A stretch of DNA of 64,000 bases from JBGAPH01 sp046349955. Lineage in GTDB: Bacteria > Planctomycetota > Planctomycetia > Pirellulales > JBGAPH01. This document shows, piece by piece, positions 35,212 through 45,700 of the stretch. Where the stretch lies: the NCBI GenBank assembly GCA_046349955.1, contig JAXMBI010000024.1, forward strand, positions 61,386 through 125,385. The letters run 5' to 3'. Below the pieces are notes generated by a model. The model saw only the letters and a program-made list of their open reading frames with translations, made no database searches and was not told the origin of the DNA. How positions within the stretch are numbered: position 1 is the stretch's first letter; every line of letters begins with the position of its first letter. A program made the position numbers and the translations under genes.

Positions 35212-35733
35212 CTACTGCTGCTGACTCTGCTGGGCGTGCAGCGCCGCGTGGGCGCGGTCGTCGGTGGGGCGGTTGTCGAAGCGGCGTTCCGTCGAAAGCT
35301 CCAGGCGGTCGACGTACTTCACGCTCACGCACTCGTCGACCTCGGCCGACTTGCAGGCGGCCGCGTCGAGCACCAGGAAACGGAACGGGCCCCCCTGGTC
35401 GACCGGCAGCGGCCCGCCGGCGAGCTCGTAGATCACCACGGCCCGCTCGAGCACCGCCGCCAGCGGCACGCTGGCATGGAAGTCGTCGCGCCAGGCGTGC
35501 AGCGTGAGGTAGCAGGCAGCGGGTCGCACGCCCGCGGCCTCCAAGAGCCCCGCGAGCCGCACCGCTCGGCCCCGCCGGCTTGGATCAAGCTGGCTGACGT
35601 CGCGGACCTGCCAGGCCTCAGGCAGCGCGGCCAAGTCGGCCGCGGTAAGTCCCAGGGGGCGTTCGACTTCGCCATCGAGTACGAGCACGGGAGAATCCGA
35701 TGAGGTTTGATCCACTGAAAGCCCGCTGACCAC
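35212..35733 (-). CDS. Molybdopterin-fold (sulfite-oxidase-like) small protein lacking the Mo-Cys
   Basis: About 173 residues resembling the Oxidored_molyb (SUOX) fold: VLVLDGEVERPLGLTAADLA, then LAGLLEAAGVRPAACYLTLH, AWRDDFHASVPLAAVL and DQGGPFRFLVLDAAACKSAE. The cysteine that normally ligates molybdenum (after the xTLxC strand) is not there; YLTLHAWRDD occupies that place. It may be a cofactor-free relative or bind another ligand. The start is a GTG at 35733 and is uncertain. No signal peptide is seen. Confidence 0.65.
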   Translation of the reverse strand: MVSGLSVDQTSSDSPVLVLDGEVERPLGLTAADLAALPEAWQVRDVSQLDPSRRGRAVRLAGLLEAAGVRPAACYLTLHAWRDDFHASVPLAAVLERAVVIYELAGGPLPVDQGGPFRFLVLDAAACKSAEVDECVSVKYVDRLELSTERRFDNRPTDDRAHAALHAQQSQQQ

Positions 35734-35756
35734 CTGGTTTCGGCGGCAATTGGCCG

Positions 35757-35785
35757 TTGCCCGCGTGGGCGGACCTTGCTACGAT
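35757..35785 (+). promoter_or_regulatory. Candidate sigma-70 promoter of the rpsB operon
   Basis: TTGCCC (35757-35762), 17-base spacer, TACGAT (35780-35785) with a TGC extended -10 directly before it. Transcription from about 35792 would leave a 185-base leader before the rpsB start, long enough for S2 autoregulation of the kind known in other bacteria. Confidence 0.55.
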
Positions 35786-35975
35786 TACGAGTTCTTCGCC
35801 GCGCACGGTCTGCGGCGATAAGTGTAGATCTGACCGAAGCTTGTTTCAACGCTGGACGCGAGCCTCGCTGCTGCTTCGGCAGAGCGGGCCGCGAGAGTTC
35901 CGGCAGCCGTGCCGGCCCCGTTTGGGCCGCGCCGAGCCGCCGCCTCGAGTGCCGGTGTGCCTTCAGGAGATTCTC

Positions 35976-36695
35976 TTGGCCAACGTTCTTGTCAAAGATC
36001 TGATCGAAGCGGGGGTTCATTTCGGCCACCGGGCGAGCCGCTGGAACCCCAAGATGCGGCCCTACATCTATGCCCGCCAGAACCTGATCCACGTGATCGA
36101 CGTCCGCGAAACGATTCGCGGTCTGCTGCGGGCTCGCAAGTACCTCAGCCAAGTCGCCGCCGGCGGCAGCCTGATCCTGTTCGTAGGCACCAAGCGGCAG
36201 GCCAGCGAAACGATGGAGCGCGAAGGATTGCGAATGGGCATGCCCTTCGTCAGCGACCGCTGGCTGGGCGGCACGCTGACCAACTTCCGCACGATTCGCA
36301 GCCGCTTGAGCCGCCTCGAGGAACTCGAGCGGATTCGCGGCGGCGAGGAAATCGAGAGCTACTCGAAGAAGATGCAGTCGGCCCTGGCCCGCGAGTACCG
36401 CAAGATGTACCGCAACCTCAACGGCATGCGGACCATGAACCGGCTGCCCGAGGCCATGGTGGTGATCGATCCCAAGAAGGAAAAGAACGCCATCACCGAA
36501 GCCCGCAAGCTGGGCGTGACGACGGTGGCGCTCATCGACACCGACTGCGATCCGGACGTGGTCGACCTGCCCATCCCCGGCAATGACGACAGCATCCGCT
36601 CGATCGAGCTGATCATGCGGCAGTTGGCCGACGCGGTGGTCGAAGGCAAAGGCTCGACCGCCGCCGCCGGAATGGCCGCCAAAGACGGGCAGTAA
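35976..36695 (+). CDS. rpsB: 30S ribosomal protein S2
   Basis: A 239-residue S2 protein: DLIEAGVHFGHRASRWNPKM at the N-terminus, the tail of the ribosomal core RQNLIHVIDVRETIRGLL, then LPEAMVVIDPKKEKNAITEA and the C-terminal DSIRSIELIMRQLADAV. The only start consistent with the family is TTG at 35976, with CAGGAGA 5 bases before it; in-frame extensions upstream lack homology. First gene of rpsB-tsf-pyrH-frr, with gaps of 137, 73 and 91 bases to the following genes. Confidence 0.95.
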   Translation: MANVLVKDLIEAGVHFGHRASRWNPKMRPYIYARQNLIHVIDVRETIRGLLRARKYLSQVAAGGSLILFVGTKRQASETMEREGLRMGMPFVSDRWLGGTLTNFRTIRSRLSRLEELERIRGGEEIESYSKKMQSALAREYRKMYRNLNGMRTMNRLPEAMVVIDPKKEKNAITEARKLGVTTVALIDTDCDPDVVDLPIPGNDDSIRSIELIMRQLADAVVEGKGSTAAAGMAAKDGQ

Positions 36696-36832
36696 GCCCG
36701 GCTTGTTCCCAGTCAACCCGTGAGCCGAGGCTCGCCTTTCGGTCGAGCCCGCAGAGGTTCTCTGCGGCGCTTCGCGTCCGCGGCGCTCGGCTTCTTCTCG
36801 AGCACAACTTCCCAGCGACGGAGATCGATCTC

Positions 36833-37663
36833 ATGGCAGAAATTAGCGCCGCGGCGGTCAAGGCCCTCCGCGACAAGACGGGCCTTCCCATGATGGAGTG
36901 CAAGCGCGCCCTCACCGAGGCTGGCGGCAACGAGGCCGCCGCCATCGAGGCGCTGCGCAAGTCGGGCAAGAAGACGATGGAGTCGCGGTCCGACCGCGAG
37001 ACCTCGAGCGGCCGCATCGGCGTGTTCGCCAGCCTGAATCCGCCGGTCGGCGCGCTGGTCGAGCTGCAGTGCGAGAGCGCTCCGGTGACCAACAACGAGG
37101 AGTTCATTCAGTTGGTGGCCGACCTCGCCAAGCAGCTTGCCACCGGCCCCGGCGCCAAGACGCCCGAGGAACTGCTCGCCCAGCCGTCCCCCAGCAAGAA
37201 GGGGCAGACGCTGCAGGTGCAGCTCGACGACCTGAGCAACCGCATTCGCGAAGTGTTCCGCCTCAGCCGCATCGCCCGCCTCAATGTTCCGACCGGCGGC
37301 TATGCCCACCACACGGGCACGAGCGGCGTGCTGGTGGAGGTCGAAGGGACGAGCGCCGAGGCTGCCAAGGACGTCGCCATGCACGTGGCGGCCATGAAGC
37401 CCTCGGTGACGGTCATCGAGGAGCTCGACAAGGCCGAGGTCGACAAGGAGCGCGAGATCCTGTCGGCCGCCGCCAAGCAGGAAGGCAAGCCCGACAACAT
37501 CATCGCCAAGATGGTGGAAGGCCGGCTGCGCAACTTTTACGCGACGCGGGTGCTCGTCGAGCAGCCGTTCGTCAAGGACGAGGCGCAGACGGTGGGCAAG
37601 TACGCCAAGGACGCCGGCATCAAGGTGCTGCGCTTCCACCGCTGGGAACTGGGCAAAGAATAA
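36833..37663 (+). CDS. tsf: Translation elongation factor Ts
   Basis: A 276-residue nucleotide-exchange factor for EF-Tu. The N-terminal UBA-like domain carries LRDKTGLPMMECKRALTEAG, followed by the core domains with VGALVELQCESAPVTNNEEF, matching the usual V.E.NCETDFVA..D.F with substitutions (CESAPVTNNEEF). The dimerization/core repeat continues KPDNIIAKMVEGRLRNFYAT. Normal length. Position directly after rpsB is the standard arrangement. Confidence 0.95.
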   Translation: MAEISAAAVKALRDKTGLPMMECKRALTEAGGNEAAAIEALRKSGKKTMESRSDRETSSGRIGVFASLNPPVGALVELQCESAPVTNNEEFIQLVADLAKQLATGPGAKTPEELLAQPSPSKKGQTLQVQLDDLSNRIREVFRLSRIARLNVPTGGYAHHTGTSGVLVEVEGTSAEAAKDVAMHVAAMKPSVTVIEELDKAEVDKEREILSAAAKQEGKPDNIIAKMVEGRLRNFYATRVLVEQPFVKDEAQTVGKYAKDAGIKVLRFHRWELGKE

Positions 37664-37736
37664 GTCGAAAGCGAGCGGCGGGGTTTACCCCCGCCGTTTC
37701 CGCGAGTTCACGCGAGCCCCGCAGGACCAAGTTCCC

Positions 37737-38483
37737 ATGAGCGCAACGCCCCTCAAGCCCCGCCGCGTCGTACTGAAGCTCTCGGGCGAGAGCTTCAGCC
37801 ATGCCGGCGAGCGGGGGATCAGCATGTCGGCCGTGGTTCACGCCGCACAGCAAACGGTGCAGGCGGCCTCGCGCGGCGCGCAGATCGCCATCGTCATCGG
37901 CGGCGGCAACATCCTGCGCGGCGCCCAGTTCACCTCCGGCAACTCGAGCATCCAAGAGGCCACGGCCCACTACATGGGGATGCTGGCCACGGTGATCAAT
38001 GGCCTGGCGCTGCAGGACGCGCTCGAAAGCCTGGGGGCCGACACGCGGCTGCTCTCGGCGATTCGCATGGATGGCGTATCGGAGCCGTACATTCGCCGCC
38101 GCGCTCGCCGGCACTTGGAGAAGGGTCGGCTCGTGATCCTGGCCGCCGGCACCGGCAGCCCGTTCGTGACCACCGATACGGCCGCCGCGCAGCGGGCGCT
38201 CGAGCTCGAGGCCGACGTGCTGCTCAAGGCCACGCGCGTCGACGGCGTGTATAGCGACGACCCGGAAAAGAACCCCCACGCGATGCTTTACCGGGAGCTA
38301 ACCTATCAACAGGTCCGCGAACAAAACCTGCGGGTGATGGACCCCACGGCGATCACGCAGTGCATGGAGCACGACATGCCGATCCTGGTGTTCAACTTCC
38401 GCAAGGCGGGGAACATCGAGCGGGCCGTCGCCGGCGAACAGGTGGGCACGCTGATCTCGAGCCAAGTAACGGCCGTTCGCTAG
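37737..38483 (+). CDS. pyrH: UMP kinase
   Basis: A 248-residue bacterial UMP kinase (amino-acid-kinase fold), making UDP for nucleic acid and envelope precursors. It shows VVLKLSGESFS near the N-terminus, AIVIGGGNILRGAQ (phosphate loop), HYMGMLATVINGLALQDALE, GTGSPFVTTDTAAAQRALEL (UMP-binding) and the C-terminal NIERAVAGEQVGTLIS. It lies between tsf and frr as in many bacteria. Confidence 0.97.
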   Translation: MSATPLKPRRVVLKLSGESFSHAGERGISMSAVVHAAQQTVQAASRGAQIAIVIGGGNILRGAQFTSGNSSIQEATAHYMGMLATVINGLALQDALESLGADTRLLSAIRMDGVSEPYIRRRARRHLEKGRLVILAAGTGSPFVTTDTAAAQRALELEADVLLKATRVDGVYSDDPEKNPHAMLYRELTYQQVREQNLRVMDPTAITQCMEHDMPILVFNFRKAGNIERAVAGEQVGTLISSQVTAVR

Positions 38484-38574
38484 CGCCCGAGTTGAAATCC
38501 CTGTAGGGTGTGTCAAGCGCAGCGCAGACGCACCACCGCCGCCGACCCCCGCGACCACCGACCGAAAGCCAACC

Positions 38575-39135
38575 ATGTCTGCCGACGAAATCTTGCTCGA
38601 CGCCGAAGAGCGCATGGAAAAGGCGCTCGACGTTCTCAAGCACGCCCTGCAGGGCATTCGCACGGGGCGCGCGAACCCCGGCCTGGTCGATTCGCTGCGG
38701 GCCGAGGTCTACGGCTCCTCGACGCCGATCAAGGCGCTGGCCACCGTGGTGGCCCCCGAGCCTAATCAAATCCTCATCCGCCCCTTCGATCCGGGCACGA
38801 TCAAGGACATCGAAAAGGCGATCCAAGCCAGCGGCCTGGGGTTCAATCCCCAGAGCGACGGCCGGCAGATCCGCGTGGTCGTGCCCCCCTTGTCGACCGA
38901 GGTGCGCCGCAAGATGGTGGCCCTGATCAAGGAGCGGGCGGAGGAGGCCAAGGTCTCGATCCGCAACGTCCGCCGCGACGCCAACAAGGCGGCCGACTCC
39001 GCCGAGAAGGAAAAGACGCTCACCGAAGACGACTGCAAGGGCGCCAAGGAAACGGTGCAGGAACTCACCAAGACCTTCGAAGGCAAGGTGACGGACCTGG
39101 CCAGGTCGAAGGAGACCGAGGTGATGGAGAACTAG
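38575..39135 (+). CDS. frr: Ribosome recycling factor
   Basis: A 186-residue RRF that with EF-G splits post-termination ribosomes. IRTGRANPGLVDSLRAEVYG, the flat beta domain IKALATVVAPEPNQILIRPF and VSIRNVRRDANKAADSAEKE are family signatures. Full length. Last gene of the rpsB operon; the following 243 bases hold no gene and no clear terminator hairpin that I can see. Confidence 0.97.
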   Translation: MSADEILLDAEERMEKALDVLKHALQGIRTGRANPGLVDSLRAEVYGSSTPIKALATVVAPEPNQILIRPFDPGTIKDIEKAIQASGLGFNPQSDGRQIRVVVPPLSTEVRRKMVALIKERAEEAKVSIRNVRRDANKAADSAEKEKTLTEDDCKGAKETVQELTKTFEGKVTDLARSKETEVMEN

Positions 39136-39378
39136 GCGGCGCCGAACTCTCTGGCCTTCTCGCGCCAGGGCCTGCGCCAGCAACTGGCACTTTGCCGTTT
39201 CTCCGCACCAAGCCGGTTGCGCCTTGGGGTGCTCCGTCGTTTGGTGAATCCGTAAGATCTTGCCGACTTGTCGTCTATTGCTTCGCACCACGGAAACGAG
39301 TTCATGGGGCGTTCGCTTGCATTCTGAGCCGAAGGTGTCGCTTCTTGTTGCTAGGAGGCGCAAACGAGGTGATGGCCG

Positions 39379-40208
39379 ATGACCTACGAAGACTATTCGC
39401 GAACTGCGGACAACTACGACCGAACGCGGCGGCCCGTTGGTTTGCCGATCATTCTCGGCTGCTTTGCGATGAATGATCGTCCTCTCAGTGCGCTGCATGT
39501 TCTCGACGCCGGTTGCGGCACCGGTAGTTTCGCCGTTCAAGTCTCTCCCAGGGTCGGTAGAATCAGCGGCGTCGATGCGTCGCAAGCCATGGTCTCTCAA
39601 GCGATCGCCAAGGCCGCTGCGGCGCAGATCCAGTCCAACCGCTTCTCCGCGACCACCGGCCAGCTCGAAGATCTGCCCTTTGCCGATGCCGAATTCGATG
39701 GAGCGATGGTCAATCAGGTGTTGCACCATTTGAGCGACCCCGACGGATCATTCGCACGCCTGCGCAGGCCCTCCAGGAGCTGCGGCGAGTCCTGCGGCCG
39801 GGAGGCAATTTGGTGATCAACATGTGCAGCCACGATCAGATCGAACATGGATGGTGGTATCGCGGCCTGTTTCCAGAGGCATTTGCGCGCTTTAAGCAGA
39901 AGCTGGTCGCGCCGGAACCGTTGGACAAGCTCCTTGCTGAGTCCGGGTTCGTGCGTGAAGGGAACATCGTGCCGGTCGATGCAGTGCTTCAGGGGGATGC
40001 CTATTTCGATCCGCGCGGACCCCTGAGCAAGGAATGGCGCGACGGGGATTCGATCTTCGCACTCGCGACCGAAGAGGAACTTCGCGCGGGCTGCTCTCGA
40101 ATCCGGAAAATGGATGCAGATGGCTCCTTGGACGGTTACCTGGCGGACCACGACCTGCGACGGCCACAGATCGGCCAGGTGACTTTCGTTCACGCGACCT
40201 GTGCGTAG
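39379..40208 (+). pseudogene. Class I SAM-dependent methyltransferase, frameshifted
   Basis: A UbiE-like methyltransferase of about 276 codons interrupted by one shift at about 39758-39772 (one base missing around CCTGCGCAGGCC). The first part has YEDYSRTADNYDRTR, motif I VLDAGCGTGSFAVQV and LPFADAEFDGAMVNQVLHHL. After the shift, ALQELRRVLRPGGNLVINMC (motif III region) continues in the next frame to an intact C-terminus. The two halves fit exactly, so either the sequence has a one-base error or the gene is freshly inactivated. The methyl acceptor is unknown. Confidence 0.78.
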
Positions 40209-40318
40209 CTGCAGACCGCGGGCTCGTTCGTGAGTTTCGAGCTGTTTGTCGCCTGCCGTCTCGGCGCGAAGTAGAATCCTGGGCATCAGCCGATCCCTGG
40301 TTCCACAGAGCTACGCCC

Positions 40319-41017
40319 ATGATCCGCATCGGCACCTCCGGCTATCAGTATCCCGAGTGGAAAGGCAGCTTCTATCCCGAGAAGCTCTCGACGGCCAAGA
40401 TGCTGCCGTACTATGCCGAGCGGTTTCCTACGGTCGAGATCAACTACACCTTCTATCGCTTTCCCAGCGAAAAGGTGATGCTTGGCTGGGCCGAGGCCAC
40501 GCCGGCCGGCTTTCAGTTCACGCTCAAGGCGCCGAAGCGGATTACCCACGATGCCCGTCTGCGTGATTGCGGCGAGCGCGTGCAGGCCTTCACGCGTGTG
40601 GCCGGAGCGCTAGGCGAAAAGCTCGGCATCCTGTTCTTCCAGCTTCCGCCGAATCTGAAGCAGGACCTGCCGCTGTTGACCGACTTCCTGGCCACGCTGC
40701 CGCCGGGGGCGCGGGCGGCCTTCGAGTTCCGGCATGCCTCGTGGCACGACGACGCGGTCTACGGGGCGCTGCAGGCCGCTGGCGCCGCCCTCTGCATCGC
40801 CGACAGCGAGAAGATGTCGACCCCCGTCGTGATGACGGCCGGCTTCGGCTACTTCCGCCTCCGCGACGAAGGCTACGATCCGGCGGCGATCGACAAGTGG
40901 GCCGAGATCATCCAGCAACAGGCGCCCGCCGAGACCTACGTCTACTTCAAGCACGAGGACTCTGGCAAAGGAGCCGAGTTCGGCCAGCAGTTGCAGGCGC
41001 GCCTGGGCGACGGCTAG
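40319..41017 (+). CDS. DUF72 family TIM-barrel protein
   Basis: A 232-residue DUF72 protein: IRIGTSGYQYPEWKGSFYPE at the N-terminus, FPTVEINYTFYRFPSEKVML, FTLKAPKRITHDARL, and LFFQLPPNLKQDLPLLTDFL, then EFRHASWHDDAVYGAL. These are the conserved strands of a TIM barrel whose biochemical role is not established. The start was taken at the ATG giving the family's MIRIGTSG opening. A hairpin 53 bases downstream may end the transcript. Confidence 0.9.
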   Translation: MIRIGTSGYQYPEWKGSFYPEKLSTAKMLPYYAERFPTVEINYTFYRFPSEKVMLGWAEATPAGFQFTLKAPKRITHDARLRDCGERVQAFTRVAGALGEKLGILFFQLPPNLKQDLPLLTDFLATLPPGARAAFEFRHASWHDDAVYGALQAAGAALCIADSEKMSTPVVMTAGFGYFRLRDEGYDPAAIDKWAEIIQQQAPAETYVYFKHEDSGKGAEFGQQLQARLGDG

Positions 41018-41069
41018 TTGAGACAATTGCTACCGATCGGTCCGCGCGTGGCGGAGTTGCGGTGGAATT

Positions 41070-41091
41070 CCCCCCCGTCATTGACGGGGGG
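41070..41091 (+). terminator. Hairpin after the DUF72 gene
   Basis: CCCCCCGTC (41071-41079) and GACGGGGGG (41083-41091) form a perfect 9-bp stem with a 3-base loop. No U-run follows, so it may stall rather than release polymerase, or be a short palindromic repeat. The rest of 41018-41300 has no visible feature. Confidence 0.45.
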
Positions 41092-41300
41092 CTAAGGAGA
41101 TGGGACACGCCGTAGTTAGCCCCCGGCGAGTTGTGGGCGGATAGGTGCCATGTCTGCTCTCGGAGAGAGCCGGCTGAGTGCAGCCCTTGAGCGCTTCGTG
41201 CTCACAAACGGGTTCGTGTTGGCAACGCGAAAACGAAGCGCGACAAGGCACTAGCATCGTTGCGCGGGAGAACGGGTTGGGTTGGGCTTTCTTAGGCGCC

Positions 41301-42335
41301 TCACTCAGATGCGGCAGGCGCCGAGAAGTTCGTGAACGTCTTGCCGTCGAACCGCGACGCTCCGTAGCCCACGCTGCCAAACCAGATTCGCCCGTCGCGA
41401 TCCTCGAACAGGCAATAGACATTCTTCGCAGGCAGCCCTTCTTTCTGTGTGAAGTGCGTGAAGGTCAGGCCATCGTAGCGCGTGGCCCCGCCCCGCCCCT
41501 CCTGCGGATGTCCAAACCAAACGCTGCCCTCTTTGTCGACGATCATCGAACCCACAAAATCATCGAGTAGGCCATCCTTCGCGGTCAGCATCTTTCCGGC
41601 CTTGCCGTCGTAGCGATAGACGCCAAATTGCCCGCCGAACCAGAGATTGCCTTCCTTATCCTCCGCGATCGAGCGGACGTTCTGGAATTCGCGCCCAGCG
41701 ACGCCGGCGAAATTCGTGAAGGTCTTCCCATCGAAGGAAGCGATGCCGCCTTGGGTGCCGAACCAGAGTTTTCCTGTGCGGTCTTGGGCAATCGCGTAGA
41801 CCGAGTTGTGAGGAAGGCCATCCTTGGTGGAGTAGTTGGTGAATGTCCTGCCGTCGTACCGGCTCACGCCACCGTCGGTCGCGAACCAGAGGTCGCCGTC
41901 CCAGTCTTCGAGGATCCAAAGAACATCGTTGCCGGCAAGGCCCTCTTTGGTTGTGAATCGCTGAAACGATTTTCCGTCGTACTTGGAGGCGCCGCCGGTG
42001 ATCGAGCCGAACCAAAGCGCGCCCGCCTTGTCGACGAGGAGCGAGAAGATGCGCCGGCCTGCAATGCCTGCTTCCTCGCCAAAGTTGGTGAACGCTTTGC
42101 CGTCGTACCGCAGCGGTCCGCCGAAACTGGCGAACCAGATATTGCCGTCGCGATCCTCGCGGATGTTGCGCAAGATCACCACCGGCATCTGGGGCGTCGA
42201 TTTGTCGGCGATTGGCGAGAAGTAAGGATCGGGAGCAAGGTCCTGGGCCAGGGTCGATCCGCAGCGCGTCGCCGCCAGCAAGAGCACAGCGGCGAGCGCG
42301 ATGCACGGTACCGGGTTCTTGAGCGTGCGGGTCAT
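41301..42335 (-). CDS. Two-component-regulator-type beta-propeller, exported
   Basis: A 344-residue protein: signal peptide or anchor (MTRTLKNPVPCIALAAVLLL), then seven Reg_prop blades, each with D.xGxxWFG followed by YDGKTFTNF, for example DGNIWFASFGGPLRYDGKAF, AGALWFGSITGGASKYDGKS and DGRIWFGSVGYGASRFDGKT. Such propellers normally sense outside ligands in hybrid histidine kinases, but here there is no kinase or Y_Y_Y domain, so it is a stand-alone propeller. The domain closes on the last blade, so truncation is not evident. Confidence 0.85.
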   Translation of the reverse strand: MTRTLKNPVPCIALAAVLLLAATRCGSTLAQDLAPDPYFSPIADKSTPQMPVVILRNIREDRDGNIWFASFGGPLRYDGKAFTNFGEEAGIAGRRIFSLLVDKAGALWFGSITGGASKYDGKSFQRFTTKEGLAGNDVLWILEDWDGDLWFATDGGVSRYDGRTFTNYSTKDGLPHNSVYAIAQDRTGKLWFGTQGGIASFDGKTFTNFAGVAGREFQNVRSIAEDKEGNLWFGGQFGVYRYDGKAGKMLTAKDGLLDDFVGSMIVDKEGSVWFGHPQEGRGGATRYDGLTFTHFTQKEGLPAKNVYCLFEDRDGRIWFGSVGYGASRFDGKTFTNFSAPAASE

Positions 42336-42735
42336 GTTCGGTCCTATAATGGCGGGGCGCCTGAGCCCGCTGGCGGGCGCGGTTTTGATCGTGGTACGCA
42401 TGACCGGCCCTAAAGGTTCACGCTGACGAACGCGAACGGCGTCTGCTGCACGTTGTTTACGATGGACGCCGGCTCCGGCCGCGCGGTCCCACTCTCACTC
42501 GCAGCCTTACCGCCAAGCTGCAGCGGCCCTCTTCCACGAACTCGCGCTTGGGTGGCCGGGTTTGTCGCGGTCCCGGCTTCCAGGCTGCAGGATTGCCTCC
42601 GTGCGCGCAGCGCGGCTGGCTCGTGCTTGTCACAGCCGCGCAAACCCCCTACATTCGTCGCTGGCGCTCGCGCCCAGGCATGAACCAAGATTTTGCCAAG
42701 GCCGCTCTCGCCGAGGGCCAATTGCGGAGGCAAGG
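42336..42735. other. Upstream region of vgrG copy 1
   Basis: A 400-base gap. Its last 115 bases (42621-42735) are nearly repeated at 46243-46357 before vgrG copy 2, including GGAGGCAAGG directly before each ATG. The frame through the repeat would read VTAAQTPYIRRWRSRPG, but this probably reflects duplicated non-coding DNA. A promoter for the spike genes is expected here; I see no convincing -35/-10 pair. Confidence 0.5.
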
Positions 42736-45700
42736 ATGGCCAAGTACACCCAGGTCAATCGCTGGCTGCGGGTTCACACGCCGCTGGGCGCCGACAAGCT
42801 GCTGCTCACCTGCTTCGAAGGCACGGAGCGGCTCTCCGAGGCCTTCTGCTTCCGGCTCGAATTGGTGGCCGAGTTGGACACGACGGTCGAGTTCGACAAG
42901 ATCCTCGGGCAGCAGATCTGCGTCGAAATCGCGCCTCCTCGCCGGCCGACGCGCTATTTCAATGGCCTGGTGGTCTCGTTCACCCAGGTCCGCCGCGACG
43001 ACACGTTTCAGTACTTCCGAGCCAAGGTGCGGCCGAAGTTCTGGCGGCTGAGCAAGCGGCGGCAATCGCGGATCTTTCAGCAGAAGACCGCCCCCCAGGC
43101 GCTCGAAACCGTGCTCGCGGGAGTCGAGCATCAACCGCAGGTTACGGCGCAGTACCTGCCGCACAACTTCTGCGTGCAGTACCGCGAATCCGACTTCGCC
43201 TTTGCCAATCGGCTGATGGAAGAGGAAGGGATCTATTACTACCACGAGCACACGCACGACGGGCACAAGCTGCTGCTGGCCGACGCCTCGACGCAGGCCA
43301 AGAAGCTGCCCGGCGGCGCTACGCTCAAATTCGATCCCGCGCGCGGCGGGCGGCGCGACGACGTGCGAATCGGGGTTTGGGCCAAGACGCAGCGGATCGC
43401 CGCCGCCAACTACCAACTCTGGGACCATCAGTTCCAGTTGCCGGGGCAAACGCTCGAGGCCTCGCAGGCGCTCACCACCACGGTGCAAGCCGGCGGCGTC
43501 AGCCACACGCTGGCCGCCAAAGGGACGGAAACGCTCGGCGACTTCGACTACCCGGGCGACTATGCCCACCGCTTCGATGGCATCGATCCGGCGGGCGCCG
43601 AACAGGCCGACGACGTGCAGCACGTGTTCACCGCCAATGCCCGCGCCGCGCGGGTGCGCATGGAGCGCGCTGCCTGTCGGGCACTAAGGATCGCGGGCGA
43701 AAGCAACGCGCCGCATCTGACGCCGGGCTACCAGTTCACGCTGGCCGGCCACTACGACGGCGACGGCGACTACTTTCTCACCGGCGTCACGCACCGGGCG
43801 ACTCAGAGCTTTTCGCGCCCAGGGCAAGACGACGAGCCGCCGACTTACGAGAACTCGTTCGAGTGCGTGCCGGCGAGCCTGACCTGGCGGCCGGCGGCGG
43901 CGACGCGGTCGCCGCGGATTCGCGGAACGCAAAACGCGGTGGTCGTAGGACCGGCGGGGGAGCGAATCTTCACCGACAAGTACGGCCGCATCAAGGTGCA
44001 GTTCCTTTGGGATCGCCAGGGCAAACACGACGTCCACAGTTCCTGTTGGCTGCGCGTCCAGCAGTTCGCGGCGGGAAATAGCTGGGGGCAGGTTCACGTT
44101 CCGCGGGTGGGACAAGAGGTCGTGGTGGCGTTCCACGAAGGAGACCCCGATCAGCCGCACGTCGTCGGAGTGAACTACAACCCACAGCAGATGCCGCCCT
44201 TCGACCTGCCGAGCGAGCGGACGATCACGGGCTTCAAGTCGCATTCGAAGAACGGGGGTGCGAGCAACTTCAGCGGCCTGCTCTACAACGACGCCGACGG
44301 CCAGGAGTATGTGCAGCTCCACTCCGAACGCACGATGACCCACAGCGCCGAGCACGACTTCTATGGAAATACGGGCCGGCAACACCATGTGAACGTGGGA
44401 CAGGTTCACAGCTGCCGTGTGGGCGGTCTGCACACGAATCACTTCCTTACCTCGGGCAGCGGCGCCGGGGGCAGTCTGGCTGCCGAGGGTGATCCGCTCG
44501 AATCGCAGGTGCTGGTCGCCGCGCCCGGCAGTGGCGCGGGGGGCGATGCCGCGCCTCCTTTCGCGTGGACCTCCGACGTCTGGGGCACGTTCGGGGCCGT
44601 CGCCGTGAACGTATTCGGGCTCAATGCCGTGAACACCGCGGGCCTGGCGGCGACGATCACCATCGGCTGCGCCGACAACACGGTCATCAATCCGTTGGGC
44701 TACCTGTTCGGCCTGCGGCGCGGCGCGATCGAAGGCATGAGCGCGGCCAACTTGCTCGAGAGCGTTACGCCCTTCTCGCTCGCGCCGGCGGCCTTGAGCG
44801 CCACGATGGGCTGGGCACAAGTCGTTTACGGCACGAACACCGCCGTCAATTACGGCCCGCAAACGATCATCAACAAGGGCACGACCTGGACGATCGACGC
44901 CACGCAGTTCAAGTCGGGCGTCCCCAACCTCTTCGCCACGCTGCATGCGCTCGGCTGCACATCGCTGTTCTTCATCCAGCAGTTGCAGCCGAATTGGGCA
45001 GGAAAGGTCGACTTCGCGCTCGTGAGCATGCTCCCCTCGATGATGCTCGACTGCTGGACCGCCACCGCGGTGCTGCAGCAGGTCGAGGCCTCGGCCGTCA
45101 AGATGGTCGAAGAGGCGGTCCACGACGCCACCGCGATCATTCAGCGGGAGAACGACGAATTGGCGGCCAAGATCGTGGCGGCCCAACGCGAAGTGCAACT
45201 CGCGCAAGACGAAGTGAATCGAGCCAACCTCGAGGTCTTTCTGGAAGAAGGCGAACCCGGCGAAGCGGCCGCCCTGGACTTGCAGCAACTGGCCACGCAG
45301 GCGTTCACCGAAAAGGAAACGGAGTTGGCCGAACTGCAGGCTCAGCAGCCGCAGCCGACCGACCCGCAGGCAATCAAAACGCGGCTCACGTCGAATCTCG
45401 AGTTGATGCTGGCGACCAAAACCAAGGGGGCGGCGATCACTTTGGCCACTGCGGGCGCCATCGAACTCGCCGCCATCACGGCCTTTTTAGCGGTGTCCAT
45501 CGAATCGGGAAAAGGCAGCGGCTCCGGCAGCGGTCTGCTCGAGGAAGCGATCACGCCGGACACGCTCTTGCACGATAGCGGCAACGCCTACCGGGTCTGC
45601 GTGCCAGCAATCACGCTCGCGGCCACGCCGAACGAAGAGATCGAAGGGGCCGCGATCTACCTCAAGGCGGTGGGCACGCCCGGCGAAGGGGGAGACATCG

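Noticed and set aside
35433..36716. 427-residue minus-strand frame over rpsB
   Set aside because: Antisense to rpsB; only rpsB has family motifs.
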